Counted from the stretch's first letter, positions 33,311-41,724 are shown. The stretch is DNA of 57,336 nucleotides from CAUVKI01 sp963552605 (GCA_963552605.1 CAUVKI010000009.1:1-57336); one strand, 5' to 3'. Made by a program: numbers and translations. Notes: generated by a model not told the origin, from the sequence alone.

Positions 33311-34104
33311 TGGGAATTGTCGAAGCGTCCAAGTTGTCAATAAGCTATGGGGAGAATAATGTCATCAAGGATATTGACTTTGAAGTGAAGCAAGGAGAGA
33401 TTATCTCGATTATCGGTCCTAACGGCTCAGGAAAATCCACCATTCTTAAAGTATTATCCAAACTCCTTCACGCCGAAGCGGGCACGGTTTCATTGGATCA
33501 AAAGCGGACTGTCGATATTTCTCATAAGGAGTTGGCGAAAAAAGTAGGGCTTCTCCTGCAAACAAACACCGCCCCTGAGGATTTAACCGTAAGAGATTTG
33601 GTCTATTTCGGCAGACTTCCGCATAAAAAATGGTTTGAAGCAAAAACCGAGAAAGATCGGGAAAAGGTCGAGGAGATGCTTGAGCTTACGGATCTTTCAA
33701 AACTGGGAGATAAAAGAGTATATGAACTCTCAGGAGGGGAGCGACAGAGAACATGGCTTGCTCTGGCACTTGCGCAGGAACCGAAGATTTTGCTTCTTGA
33801 CGAGCCTACGACTTATTTGGACATAGGGTATCAGTTGGAACTCTTGGAGCTGGTCAGAGAGCTTAATAATCGACTGCGCATAACGGTGCTGATGGTGCTT
33901 CATGACTTAAATCAAGCGGCAAAGTACAGCGATAGGCTTATAGTGCTTAAAAACAAATCAATTGTGGCACACGGCACTCCGGAGGCGGTGCTTACGCCGA
34001 AACTGCTTTCAGAGGTATATGGAGTAAATGCGGATATTATAAGTTTGGAAAACGGGGATCGGGTAGTGATCCCGATTACATCGAACAGGAGGAAAAGTTC
34101 ATGA
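33307..34104 (+). CDS. ABC transporter ATP-binding protein (heme/iron type)
   Basis: ATPase of 265 residues with Walker A GPNGSGKST near residue 38, Q-loop LLLQTNTAPEDLT, signature LSGGERQRTWLALALAQEP and Walker B ILLLDEPTTYLDIGYQ, plus switch His in LMVLHDLNQAAKYSD. The DEPTxxLD form is typical of FecE/HmuV-type ATPases. Its ATG overlaps the permease stop, and its own stop overlaps the flavodoxin start (ATGA both times), so translation is coupled along the operon. Confidence 0.93.
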   Translation: MMGIVEASKLSISYGENNVIKDIDFEVKQGEIISIIGPNGSGKSTILKVLSKLLHAEAGTVSLDQKRTVDISHKELAKKVGLLLQTNTAPEDLTVRDLVYFGRLPHKKWFEAKTEKDREKVEEMLELTDLSKLGDKRVYELSGGERQRTWLALALAQEPKILLLDEPTTYLDIGYQLELLELVRELNNRLRITVLMVLHDLNQAAKYSDRLIVLKNKSIVAHGTPEAVLTPKLLSEVYGVNADIISLENGDRVVIPITSNRRKSS

Positions 34105-34610
34105 AAATTTTGGTTGCGTATTCATCGAAAACAGGAAACACAAAGAAAGTGGCGGAGGCGATTCATGAAGAATTCAAAGATTGCTCCGATATAAAACCCA
34201 TTGATGAAGTAAAAGAAGTTTCGGGATATGACTATGTATTCATAGGATTTTGGGCGGATAAGGGAACTGCAAATGAAGATGCTGCAAAGTTTATGAGTAC
34301 GATTGAAGGACAAAAGTGTGGAATTTTTGCAACATTGGGTGCATATCCTTACTCGGTTCATGCACACGATGTGCTGGTCAATGCGGCGAAACTTTTATCC
34401 GAAAAGAATACCGTGCTCGGTACTTTTATCTGTCAAGGTCCGGTAGACCCCGAAATCTTGGAAAAATTCAAATCCCTTCCCAAGGACAATCCCCACTATC
34501 CCAATGAAGCGGCTCAACTTAGGCACAAAGTTGCATTGGAACACCCGAACGAAAAGGATTTGAATGAAGCAAGAGAGATTTTCAGAAACATTGTGGAACG
34601 TGATGTTTAA
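34101..34610 (+). CDS. flavodoxin of the heme operon (HmuF-like)
   Basis: Flavodoxin-fold protein of 169 residues. The FMN phosphate loop is YSSKTGNTKKVAE at residues 7-19, and the 50s/90s loops are seen at FIGFWADKGTANEDAAKF and FATLGAYPYSVHAHD. The C-terminal part after residue 115 is longer than in a simple flavodoxin. In Fusobacterium nucleatum, as I recall, a flavodoxin called HmuF encoded next to HmuW handles heme and reduces the linear product anaerobilin. This gene lies in the same kind of setting, between an ABC transporter and a radical SAM gene. It probably supplies electrons to the next enzyme or reduces its product. Assignment by analogy, not by search. Confidence 0.78.
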   Translation: MKILVAYSSKTGNTKKVAEAIHEEFKDCSDIKPIDEVKEVSGYDYVFIGFWADKGTANEDAAKFMSTIEGQKCGIFATLGAYPYSVHAHDVLVNAAKLLSEKNTVLGTFICQGPVDPEILEKFKSLPKDNPHYPNEAAQLRHKVALEHPNEKDLNEAREIFRNIVERDV

Positions 34611-35869
34611 TGAGTGAGACCAGATTTGCCGAGAGAGTAAAGTCGCACCACGGCTCGGGAGGGGATTCGGACAGATTCGTTCGACAACCGAAAAAGGTGA
34701 AAGAAGTGCTCTCCTCAGGGGAATGTCCAACCTCGGATAATATAATCTATGTGCATGTGCCGTTTTGTTCAAAAATCTGCTCTTTCTGCAATATGAGAAG
34801 GAGCAAGGGTATTCCAAGTGATGATTATGCGGATATGGTTTCAGATCATATTGAAAAGCTCACCAAATATGACTATGTAAAAAATGCGCAGATTGATTCC
34901 GTTTATTTCGGCGGAGGAACTCCCACGACATTGGCTCCGAAAGCCATTGAGCGAATTTTAACCGCAATTAACAAAAATTTCAGACTAAAGGACACAGTGG
35001 AATTCAGTTTTGAAACAAGTCTTACGGATCTTGATGATGAAAAGCTTAAGATGATGAGAAGTTTGGGAGTAAATCGACTTAGTATAGGGGTGCAGACTTT
35101 TTCAAATGCGGGAAGAAAACTTCTTAACAGGCTCGGAGATCGTGAGTTTGCGATTGAGAAACTGAAGAGATTTCGGGAGCTGGGTATTGAAAATGTTAAT
35201 ATAGATATCATCTATAACTACCCTTATGAAGATGTTGAAACTCTGAGGGCCGACTTGGAGCAGTTTTGGGATTTGGATCTTGCGGGCTTTTCTTATTATT
35301 CGCTTATGATTCAAAAAAATTCCCCTATTATAAAAGTTGCCGAATCTGAAAATCTGACACCTGAGGAAAAGAAAAAGAGGGATAAGAGATTTTTCCGAGA
35401 GGTAATGGATTTTAAGCACGAAAAAGGTATGGAGCAAATGGAGATTACAAAAGTCGTTCGTCCAAATCGGGACAGATATAAGTATATTCGTCACGGTTTG
35501 TCGGGAAATCAAACCTTCCCCCTTGGTGCAGGTGCGGGTGGAGCGTTCGGGGGTGCGGCATTTATGAACCCCTTGGATTTGAAAGATTATTCCTCTATGC
35601 TTGAGAAACTTGATGAAGTGAGGGGAATGACATTCAGTGCCGATTATCATCGTCTTAAGAAGGTCACTTCACAACTGCAGTTGACAAAATTCGACTTGGA
35701 TTTGGTGGAAGAGATGTTCCGTGAAACGGCGGAAGAATTTATGGACGAGATGACATCGCATGGATTTGTAGAAAGGAAAGGTAATCAATATGACTTCACC
35801 GATGAGGGTGTATTTTGGGGAAACAGTATGTCGGCTGAACTCTGGAATAAGCTTTCAGTTAAGGTATAG
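34610..35869 (+). CDS. HutW/ChuW/HmuW-like radical SAM enzyme (anaerobic heme ring opening)
   Basis: Radical SAM protein of 419 residues, HemW/coproporphyrinogen-oxidase-like. The cluster motif is PFCSKICSFCNMRR near residue 52 (CX3CX2C), followed by YFGGGTPTTLAPKAIERI and LGVNRLSIGVQTF. The later LGAGAGGAFGGAAFMNP and the C-terminal winged-helix end GVFWGNSMSAELWNKL resemble ChuW/HutW/HmuW more than HemW. Those enzymes transfer a methyl group to heme, open the tetrapyrrole without oxygen and release iron. Its ATG overlaps the flavodoxin stop. The operon of heme-type ABC importer, flavodoxin and this enzyme supports that role. A plain HemW heme chaperone is the main alternative. Confidence 0.78.
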   Translation: MSETRFAERVKSHHGSGGDSDRFVRQPKKVKEVLSSGECPTSDNIIYVHVPFCSKICSFCNMRRSKGIPSDDYADMVSDHIEKLTKYDYVKNAQIDSVYFGGGTPTTLAPKAIERILTAINKNFRLKDTVEFSFETSLTDLDDEKLKMMRSLGVNRLSIGVQTFSNAGRKLLNRLGDREFAIEKLKRFRELGIENVNIDIIYNYPYEDVETLRADLEQFWDLDLAGFSYYSLMIQKNSPIIKVAESENLTPEEKKKRDKRFFREVMDFKHEKGMEQMEITKVVRPNRDRYKYIRHGLSGNQTFPLGAGAGGAFGGAAFMNPLDLKDYSSMLEKLDEVRGMTFSADYHRLKKVTSQLQLTKFDLDLVEEMFRETAEEFMDEMTSHGFVERKGNQYDFTDEGVFWGNSMSAELWNKLSVKV

Positions 35870-35870
35870 A

Positions 35871-35899
35871 AACCTCCTATGTTTTAGGAGGTTTTTTTT
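35871..35899 (+). terminator. intrinsic terminator of the heme operon
   Basis: AACCTCCTA / TAGGAGGTT perfect 9-bp stem with a 5-nt loop and T tail, 2 nt after the stop codon. Confidence 0.92.
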
Positions 35900-35932
35900 A
35901 TATACAATTTTATTGAATTGAACGAAAAATAA

Positions 35933-37066
35933 ATGCTTGACAAATCACAAAAAGAAAATTACACTACGCTCACAAAGATGGCGGCAGCAAAAAGCAGTGT
36001 AGCATTTATTTTCATAAGCCTCCCCGATATTTCACGTGCGGAAGAATACGAAGGGGGAGAGGCTGCAAAAATTATGGCGGAGATTATTGAGATCAATAAT
36101 ATTCTGTCCAACATACAGGTTGACTTTAGAAGATTTTAGAGACTTCACAATAAGAGAGGAAAGCTTCTATGAGGAAATCAGGCGGATTGTAATGGATTCC
36201 CCAACAGCTCCCGAAATCACTTTTTAGACGAAAACGGAGCAAGCGAAGGAGAATAACAGACTCTCATAGCTCCAACCTCGTCCACAACATACAAAGGTGT
36301 TTTGGAAAAAAACGAAGACATTGAAATTAGCAAAGAAAGCATAACCTATTCAAACATGTGGGATTATGCACATGAGATGGCTTTGTTAAACAAGAAAAGA
36401 GATCCGGACGCAAAGGAAATTTCCACTGAAACCAAGTATATGTATATGTCCCACTATATAGACATAAGAACCGAACCTAGATACGGAGTAGATAAAAACA
36501 TTTCTAACGACTCATATTTCAGTGCATGGATCATAAATAATGACAGGGAAGCTTATGAACTTTACCTAAAGGGAACGCATGTCGCAAGAATTGCGATTTA
36601 TGCATCAGATACATTCGTTGGCATTGCGGATAAAGTAGTAAACGGTTCAGCTCCATCTTTAGAAAAATTAAGTCAGGTGAGAAAATATATTTATAAAATT
36701 GCAAAGCTCGGCAATGATGTGATTCAAAAAGCTTTGGATTTAAGTTCAACATTTGAAAAAATTAAATACTTTATCGAAGGAGATACTCCTGAAGCTTTTA
36801 TGAACCATATAAAGTATACACTGGGAAAAGAAGGTTATAGCGGCATTGAAATTGGTTCGGTGTCTGGCATTATCTTTGCATTCATAGGGTATATTTTTCT
36901 TGGAAATGTTGTTGGACTTTTATTTGCTGTTGGATCTGCGATATACAATTTTCATGCCCATTTGTTTAAAGACTTTTTTGACAAGGTGTGGTGGTATTCG
37001 CTCATATTGACAAATTCTCTAAGAGTTTCAGGCAGATATATGAGATACTGGGAAGCTAATCTATAA
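35933..37066 (+). pseudogene. frameshifted unknown gene with C-terminal membrane hairpin
   Basis: One protein appears to be spread over three frames. The first piece (from ATG 35933) ends IEINNILSNIQVDFRRF. Near 36125 the reading continues one frame over (LEDFRDFTIREESFYEEIRR, then DSPTAPEITF). At the T5 run at 36221 one missing T would restore LDENGASEGE. A TAA at 36254 then interrupts the frame, which resumes QTLIAPTSSTTYKGVLEKN and runs 270 codons to 37066. A TTG at 36302 could start the intact 254-residue part alone. That part has a hydrophobic hairpin near its C-terminus (GIIFAFIGYIFLGNVVGLLF). No family is recognised. Either a decayed gene or sequence errors in homopolymers. Confidence 0.5.
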
Positions 37067-37078
37067 GAAGGTGATACT

Positions 37079-37660
37079 ACGAAGTGCAGAAATGAAGAGT
37101 GCAAGCATCACTTTTTTGAGGAAGAGGAGCATTATATATGCTGTCCCGAGTGTGGAGAAATTGTTCCTGAAAATTTCCCCACTGAGGAAACTCATTTTTC
37201 TAAGGAAGTGCAGGAGGCATTTGAAAGAGTAGATTCTTTCAAAAAATACACGAAAAACTATTTGAAAGTTTTAAATGTCATAGGTCATGCATTTCCCGTT
37301 TTACAAGTGATTCATTTTTTTGTGATGTGGCACTATCAAGTTACAGCTATTCATAGAAATACGTCCGGTGTAGCTAGATTTACTTCATTATTTCCGCCTA
37401 TGCTTATATTCAGTTCGATTTCCTTTAAGTACGAAGATTATAGAAAAGTTTTGGGAGAGCGTGCGTGGATATGCCACAGCATTTGGTTTAAATCGCTCAA
37501 GTGGGTTCTTGTGATTATATGGGCGGTATTTATGGTGACTCGCTTTATTCCTTCTTACTATGCCTACTACGGAAAAATGCTTTTGGGGGGAGGGGAATAT
37601 GCTGATATGGTTACAGCGATGTTGAAGATTTTTATAGGAGAAGGCTCTGCGAGGATATGA
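37079..37660 (+). CDS. zinc-ribbon membrane protein, apparent ACG start
   Basis: Unrecognised protein of about 193 residues. The frame opens TKCRNEECKHHFFEEEEHYI and CCPECGEIVPENF, a zinc ribbon with cysteines in CRNEEC and CPEC. Two or three hydrophobic segments follow (HAFPVLQVIHFFVMW, SLFPPMLIFSSISF, WVLVIIWAVFMVTRFI). AAGAAGGTGA stands just before the codon ACG at 37079, exactly where an ATG is expected. The first regular start codon in frame is GTG at 37208, which would remove the zinc ribbon. So either ACG is used or the start has been lost by a T-to-C change. It is 12 nt downstream of the frameshifted gene. Confidence 0.55.
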   Translation, partial: TKCRNEECKHHFFEEEEHYICCPECGEIVPENFPTEETHFSKEVQEAFERVDSFKKYTKNYLKVLNVIGHAFPVLQVIHFFVMWHYQVTAIHRNTSGVARFTSLFPPMLIFSSISFKYEDYRKVLGERAWICHSIWFKSLKWVLVIIWAVFMVTRFIPSYYAYYGKMLLGGGEYADMVTAMLKIFIGEGSARI

Positions 37661-37688
37661 GCGAGCGTTTTTCTTTAAGAAAATAAGA

Positions 37689-37726
37689 ACGCTGACGCTC
37701 TAAGAAAAAAGCGACAGCGTTTTTTA
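37689..37726 (+). terminator. intrinsic terminator after the zinc-ribbon gene
   Basis: ACGCTGACGCT / AGCGACAGCGT: 11-bp stem with a single A-A mismatch, 10-nt loop, then T6. It lies between convergent genes. Confidence 0.85.
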
Positions 37727-37764
37727 TTATCCTCCAAAAGATTACCTAACAGGTCTATTGACTT

Positions 37765-38988
37765 TTATTCCGCCGCAAGCACGACAATTTTTTGTATAAG
37801 CTCCACGGATTTCATCATATCGTTTATGGAAACATATTCATAAATCCCATGATAATTCATTCCTCCTGTAAAAATATTCGGGCAAGGCAGTCCTCTGAAA
37901 GAGAGCTGCGCTCCGTCAGTGCCCCCTCTGACGGGTTTGACTTTCGGAGCGACTCCGATTTCCTCCATAGCTCTAAGAACCAGAGTTTTTATCTCAGGGT
38001 GAGGTTTCAGCATTTCTTTCATATTGTAATAGGTGTCGGAAAACTCTGCGGAAATTGCATTCGAGTATTTTAAATTGAGAAGGGCGATTATGTTTTTAAT
38101 CCAATTTTTTTTAGCTTCAAAAAGCTCCCTGTCGTGATCTCTGATTATAATTTCAAGCCTCGTTTCCGAGATATTTCCGCTTATATCGCTTGCGTGATAG
38201 AAGCCTTCATACCCTTCAGTGGTTTCAGGGCGTTCATTTGCAGGAAGAAGCGAGAGAAGTTCCATAGCTATCACTATAGAATTTACCATCTTATTTTTGG
38301 CACTTCCGGGGTGGACACTCCTGCCTTTTATTTTTATCACTGCCTTTGCAGCGTTGAAATTTTCAAACTCCAACTCTCCTAAAGGTCCCCCGTCAATCGT
38401 ATAGGCAAAATCGCATCCGAATTTCTCCAAGTCCAAGTCCTTTGCACCGCCTCCGATTTCTTCGTCAGGAGTAAAGGCGATTCCTATTTCTCCATGCTCA
38501 ATCTCATTATGCTCAAGAAAATATTCCATCGCCGTCATAATCTCCGCAATGCCCGCTTTGTCGTCCGCACCGAGCAAAGTATTTCCGTCCGTCACAACTA
38601 TGTCATGTCCTTTATAGTTCTTAAGCTCAGGAAAATCCTCAACTTTCATAATGATATTCTTTTCGGGATTTAAAACTATGTCCTCCCCGTCATAGTCCTC
38701 ATAAATTATGGGGTTGACATCCTTTCCCGAAGCGTCGGGAGCGGTATCCATATGAGCCACAAAACCTATCTTTGGAATTTTTCGATCGGTCGTTGCGGGC
38801 ACTTTTGCCGTAACCACCGCCATATCCGAAAGTTCCACATCGGAAAAGCCCAAGTCCTCCAATTCTTTCTTTAGCTTTTTTGCAAGATCCCATTGGCACT
38901 GTGTTGACGGAGTTTTATTTGATTTGGGATCCGATGTAGTTTCAGTCATTACATATTCCAAAAAACGCTTTACCAATCTTTCTTTCAT
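37765..38988 (-). CDS. pepT: peptidase T (tripeptide aminopeptidase)
   Basis: Cytosolic zinc peptidase of 407 residues (family about 408) that removes the N-terminal residue from tripeptides. The metal-site motifs of the M20B family are visible: FVAHMDTAPD near residue 78, TDGNTLLGADDKAGIAEIMT near 135, FTPDEEIGGGAKDL near 170, and PVRGGTDGAQLSFRGLPCPN near 345, with Asp, Glu and His ligands. The ATG of MKERLVKRFLEYV is chosen because AAGGAG precedes it; the frame is open further upstream but would cross the promoter. Monocistronic, with an extended -10 promoter. Confidence 0.95.
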   Translation of the reverse strand: MKERLVKRFLEYVMTETTSDPKSNKTPSTQCQWDLAKKLKKELEDLGFSDVELSDMAVVTAKVPATTDRKIPKIGFVAHMDTAPDASGKDVNPIIYEDYDGEDIVLNPEKNIIMKVEDFPELKNYKGHDIVVTDGNTLLGADDKAGIAEIMTAMEYFLEHNEIEHGEIGIAFTPDEEIGGGAKDLDLEKFGCDFAYTIDGGPLGELEFENFNAAKAVIKIKGRSVHPGSAKNKMVNSIVIAMELLSLLPANERPETTEGYEGFYHASDISGNISETRLEIIIRDHDRELFEAKKNWIKNIIALLNLKYSNAISAEFSDTYYNMKEMLKPHPEIKTLVLRAMEEIGVAPKVKPVRGGTDGAQLSFRGLPCPNIFTGGMNYHGIYEYVSINDMMKSVELIQKIVVLAAE

Positions 38989-39061
38989 AAAATTTCTCCT
39001 TTGTATTGTAATAAAAATCTCATCTGCTTGAACTTTTGATATTAACCTCGCCTTCTTGTCT

Positions 39062-39070
39062 ATTATACCA
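39062..39070 (-). promoter_or_regulatory. extended -10 promoter of pepT
   Basis: TGGTATAAT on the minus strand, about 74 nt upstream of the pepT start. The -35 region is weak. Confidence 0.55.
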
Positions 39071-39136
39071 TACGATTTATTTTTGTTGATAAATTTCATT
39101 TGAATTGCAAACGGTTGCCCCAAATTCAAAAATAGT

Positions 39137-39165
39137 TTGAAATTTTTAGATTTAGATGGTATCTT
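39137..39165 (+). promoter_or_regulatory. promoter of the sppA-RDD-cheW run
   Basis: TTGAAA (39137-39142), 17 nt, TATCTT (39160-39165), about 30 nt upstream of the sppA start. Confidence 0.55.
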
Positions 39166-39195
39166 GTAGTAAACTTACGAAAGGGGGAGGTCAGT

Positions 39196-40179
39196 ATGAA
39201 TACCAAGAGGTGGGTTGCGGTGGTATGTGCGCTCTTGATAATGGGAGGATCTTTTTTAGCAAATTCTTTTTTCCCTAAAAAAGAGATAAGGGATTATAGC
39301 GGACTGACCAATCAGATAAGATCCGTTTTTTATGAGGACGACAGCGAAAGCGTTATTACCAAAGGGGATAGTGAAAACAGAATTTTGGTCGTGAGAATTG
39401 AGGGGGCTATCGGGAGAGACTCCTCTTCCTCAAAAGGTTATAACCACAGACTGACCTTGGACGCACTTGAGAGAGCTTACGGAGATTATGGAATTAAGGG
39501 AATTATCCTTTTGGTGGACTCTCCGGGGGGAGGAGTCTATGAGAGTGCCGAAGTGAAAAATGCTATCGTGGCTATAAAAAATACCTTGGAGATACCGGTA
39601 TATGCCGTATTCGGTTCTATGGCTGCAAGCGGGGGATATTATGTGTCGGCATACTCGGATAAAATCTATGCGGGAGAGGAAACTTGGACGGGCTCAATAG
39701 GTGTGATAATGTCGTCATATGATGTTTCGGAACTTATGTCAAAGCTCGGAATCAAACCCGTGGTAATAAAGAGTGCGGCGCATAAAGATATTATGAGCTC
39801 TTCCCGTCCTATGACCGCTGAGGAAGTGAAATATATGCAGGAACTTATCGACAATGCGTTTTCGAGATTTGTGAAAGTGGTATCCGAGGGGAGAAAACTG
39901 AGCGAGAGTGAAGTCAGAAAGTTTGCGGACGGAAGAATATTTGACAGCGTGAAAGCAAAGGATTTAAAATTGATTGATGAAATCGGCAGTTTTGAAGATG
40001 CCGTGGCGGATATGGAAAACAGACTGGGTTTATCGGGGTGTGAAGTCTTTGAGATGGTCGCTCCGCTTGGAGGAATACGCTCGCTTTTTTATTCGATTAC
40101 GGAGTTTAATGTCGGGAATTTGAAAGAAGCTTATTCGGAATTCAGCCGTCCGAAACTTCTCTATATGTTCGGGGAGTAG
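39196..40179 (+). CDS. sppA: signal peptide peptidase SppA, short form
   Basis: Membrane-anchored serine protease of 327 residues that degrades cleaved signal peptides. The N-terminal anchor is RWVAVVCALLIMGGSFLANS. The ClpP-like domain has GIILLVDSPGGGVYESAEVK, the catalytic Ser in VFGSMAASGGYYVSAYSDKI near residue 148, and the general-base Lys in PVVIKSAAHKDIMSSSRPMT near residue 200. This is the one-domain form of Gram-positive bacteria, which assembles as an oligomer. AAGGGGGAGG lies upstream of the ATG. The RDD gene follows within 10 nt. Confidence 0.95.
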   Translation: MNTKRWVAVVCALLIMGGSFLANSFFPKKEIRDYSGLTNQIRSVFYEDDSESVITKGDSENRILVVRIEGAIGRDSSSSKGYNHRLTLDALERAYGDYGIKGIILLVDSPGGGVYESAEVKNAIVAIKNTLEIPVYAVFGSMAASGGYYVSAYSDKIYAGEETWTGSIGVIMSSYDVSELMSKLGIKPVVIKSAAHKDIMSSSRPMTAEEVKYMQELIDNAFSRFVKVVSEGRKLSESEVRKFADGRIFDSVKAKDLKLIDEIGSFEDAVADMENRLGLSGCEVFEMVAPLGGIRSLFYSITEFNVGNLKEAYSEFSRPKLLYMFGE

Positions 40180-40188
40180 GTGAGAGCT

Positions 40189-40875
40189 ATGGATAGGAAG
40201 ACAGAGACGGAAAAAGAAAAATCAATGACATTGGACGATATACCGTTTGATGCGTTTTTTAGCGGAAATAAAACCGAAGAAGAACCGACTTATGAAAATG
40301 TTTCGGAGTATAATAGATCGCCCGATCCCAACTTTTATGAAGTGCCGCCGAAAGATGGAGAACTGAAGTCTTTATACAGCTCCAATCCCAATACCAAAAA
40401 ATCTGCGACTTATTTTGATTCGTTGCCGAGATATTTTTTCTCGGGATTTTTGATAAGATTTTTTGCATTCACTGTGGATATGATGATAGTCGGCTCGTTA
40501 TCGACTATGGTGTTTTCACCTCTTTCCGTTTTTTTACCTCTTGGAGAAGCAGGGAGAAAATTTATAAGCTCAGCGGTCGGTGCGATTTATTTTTTTTCAC
40601 TTACTTTTTTTACAAACGGTCAAACCTTAGGCAAGATGATTTTCGGATTGAGGGTTATGGAGGCTGACGGAAAAAGACTTAGACTCTCCACGGTCATCAT
40701 AAGAGAAGTTTTCGGAAGATTGGCGATGATATCAACATTAAGTGTTTGGCTGATATATCTTCCTGCAATTTTCACCCGAAAAAAACAGCATTTTTTTGAT
40801 ATCCTCTGCGATACTTCAGTTGTTGTGGAAAATTATTTGTTTGCTGTGGAAGATTATGGAAAAGGTGTGTTATAA
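40189..40875 (+). CDS. RDD family membrane protein
   Basis: Protein of 228 residues with an acidic cytosolic N-terminal stretch of about 80 residues and then an RDD domain: GFLIRFFAFTVDMMIVGSLS, with three membrane segments and the phrase TNGQTLGKMIFGLRVM, typical of the family. RDD proteins lack a common proven role; some may be transporters. I chose the ATG with AGGTGAG upstream rather than an in-frame GTG 9 nt earlier. It sits between sppA and cheW and probably shares their transcript. Confidence 0.85.
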   Translation: MDRKTETEKEKSMTLDDIPFDAFFSGNKTEEEPTYENVSEYNRSPDPNFYEVPPKDGELKSLYSSNPNTKKSATYFDSLPRYFFSGFLIRFFAFTVDMMIVGSLSTMVFSPLSVFLPLGEAGRKFISSAVGAIYFFSLTFFTNGQTLGKMIFGLRVMEADGKRLRLSTVIIREVFGRLAMISTLSVWLIYLPAIFTRKKQHFFDILCDTSVVVENYLFAVEDYGKGVL

Positions 40876-40905
40876 TTTGTCGGTAAGATAAAGGAGGAGA
40901 GGGCT

Positions 40906-41364
40906 ATGGCAGACAATCAGTATGTGGTTTTCAAATTGGGAAAGAGTGAGTTCGGGATTGATATTATGAATGTTCAAGAAATCAATGCATATGAAGAATC
41001 GACTTCTATGCCGAATTCACCGGATTTTATTGAAGGGGTTCTTAATTATCGCGGGAATGTTATTCCTATTATCAATCTCAAACAGAGACTTCACTTGGGA
41101 AACTATGAAGTGGGAAAGGACACGAGAATTATCGTGGTGAATGTGGACAACAAAGAGGTAGGATTTATAGTTGACGAGGCGTCTCAGACTCTCAGCATGT
41201 CCCAAGACAGAATTGACGAAGCTCCTTCGTTTACTGGAGGGGTCGATAAGAGATTTATTACGGGGGTCGGCAAAATTGATGATAAGAGATTGCTGATAAT
41301 CATTGACCTTATGAAAATTCTTTCGGACTCCGAGCTTGAGGAAATTGATAAGATGGATTTGTAA
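40906..41364 (+). CDS. CheW-like protein, apparently orphan
   Basis: CheW-domain protein of 152 residues. YVVFKLGKSEFGIDIMNVQE at the start, then SPDFIEGVLNYRGNVIPIIN and the C-terminal ITGVGKIDDKRLLIIIDLMK are the family hallmarks. CheW couples chemoreceptors to the kinase CheA. No cheA, receptor, response regulator or flagellar gene lies in this window, so its partner is unknown. AAGGAGGAG is 6 nt before the ATG. It could serve a non-motility signalling array encoded elsewhere. Confidence 0.92.
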   Translation: MADNQYVVFKLGKSEFGIDIMNVQEINAYEESTSMPNSPDFIEGVLNYRGNVIPIINLKQRLHLGNYEVGKDTRIIVVNVDNKEVGFIVDEASQTLSMSQDRIDEAPSFTGGVDKRFITGVGKIDDKRLLIIIDLMKILSDSELEEIDKMDL

Positions 41365-41403
41365 AAAAAACTGCTATTCATAATCGAATAGCAGTTTTTT
41401 TTT
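41363..41403. terminator. bidirectional intrinsic terminator after cheW
   Basis: AAAACTGCTATTC / GAATAGCAGTTTT perfect stem flanked by A and T runs, so it can stop transcription from both sides. Confidence 0.9.
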
Positions 41404-41414
41404 ATGAGATTTTA

Positions 41415-41482
41415 TCTCCCATTTTTTTTCGATAAAACCCGTAATATAACCTTTAGGAATTGAGAAACTGATATTTTCTTGC
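41415..41482 (-). pseudogene. fragment of an ABC ATPase N-terminus
   Basis: On the minus strand this stretch reads SQENISFSIPKGYITGFIEK before the frame is lost. It is close to SLENVSFSIPKGYVTGFIGK in the intact ABC ATPase 1 kb further along, also at the DNA level. It is a leftover of a second, related ATPase gene cut at its P-loop. Confidence 0.7.
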
Positions 41483-41493
41483 GAACACCCTAT

Positions 41494-41640
41494 TTATGGA
41501 CAAGCCCACCAACCACCTTGATATAGATCAAAGGAAGTTTTGGAAAATGGTCTTCAAAACTATGACGGCACGGTAATAACCATTTCTCACGACAGATATT
41601 TTCTAAATGCCGCAACAAATAAAATAAAGACTAAAAATTA
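41494..41640 (+). pseudogene. fragment of an ABC-F ATPase
   Basis: On the plus strand MDKPTNHLDIDQR is followed one frame over by VLENGLQNYDGTVITISHDR and YFLNAATNKIKT. This is the Walker B to switch-His end of an ABC-F protein (LDEPTNHLDI ... SHDRYFL). Such proteins act on ribosomes, often in antibiotic protection. Only this C-terminal piece of the second nucleotide-binding domain remains, with a frameshift. Confidence 0.75.
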
Positions 41641-41724
41641 TGTTCGGCAAAGCTGCAGCAAAACATTTAGCTGAATTTGTTCCGATTGCAAATCGTTTTT
41701 TCATTCTCAATAATTCCGAATTTT

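Noticed and set aside
35102..35650. 182-codon minus-strand frame inside the radical SAM gene
   Set aside because: Shadow frame; the plus-strand protein has all expected catalytic motifs.
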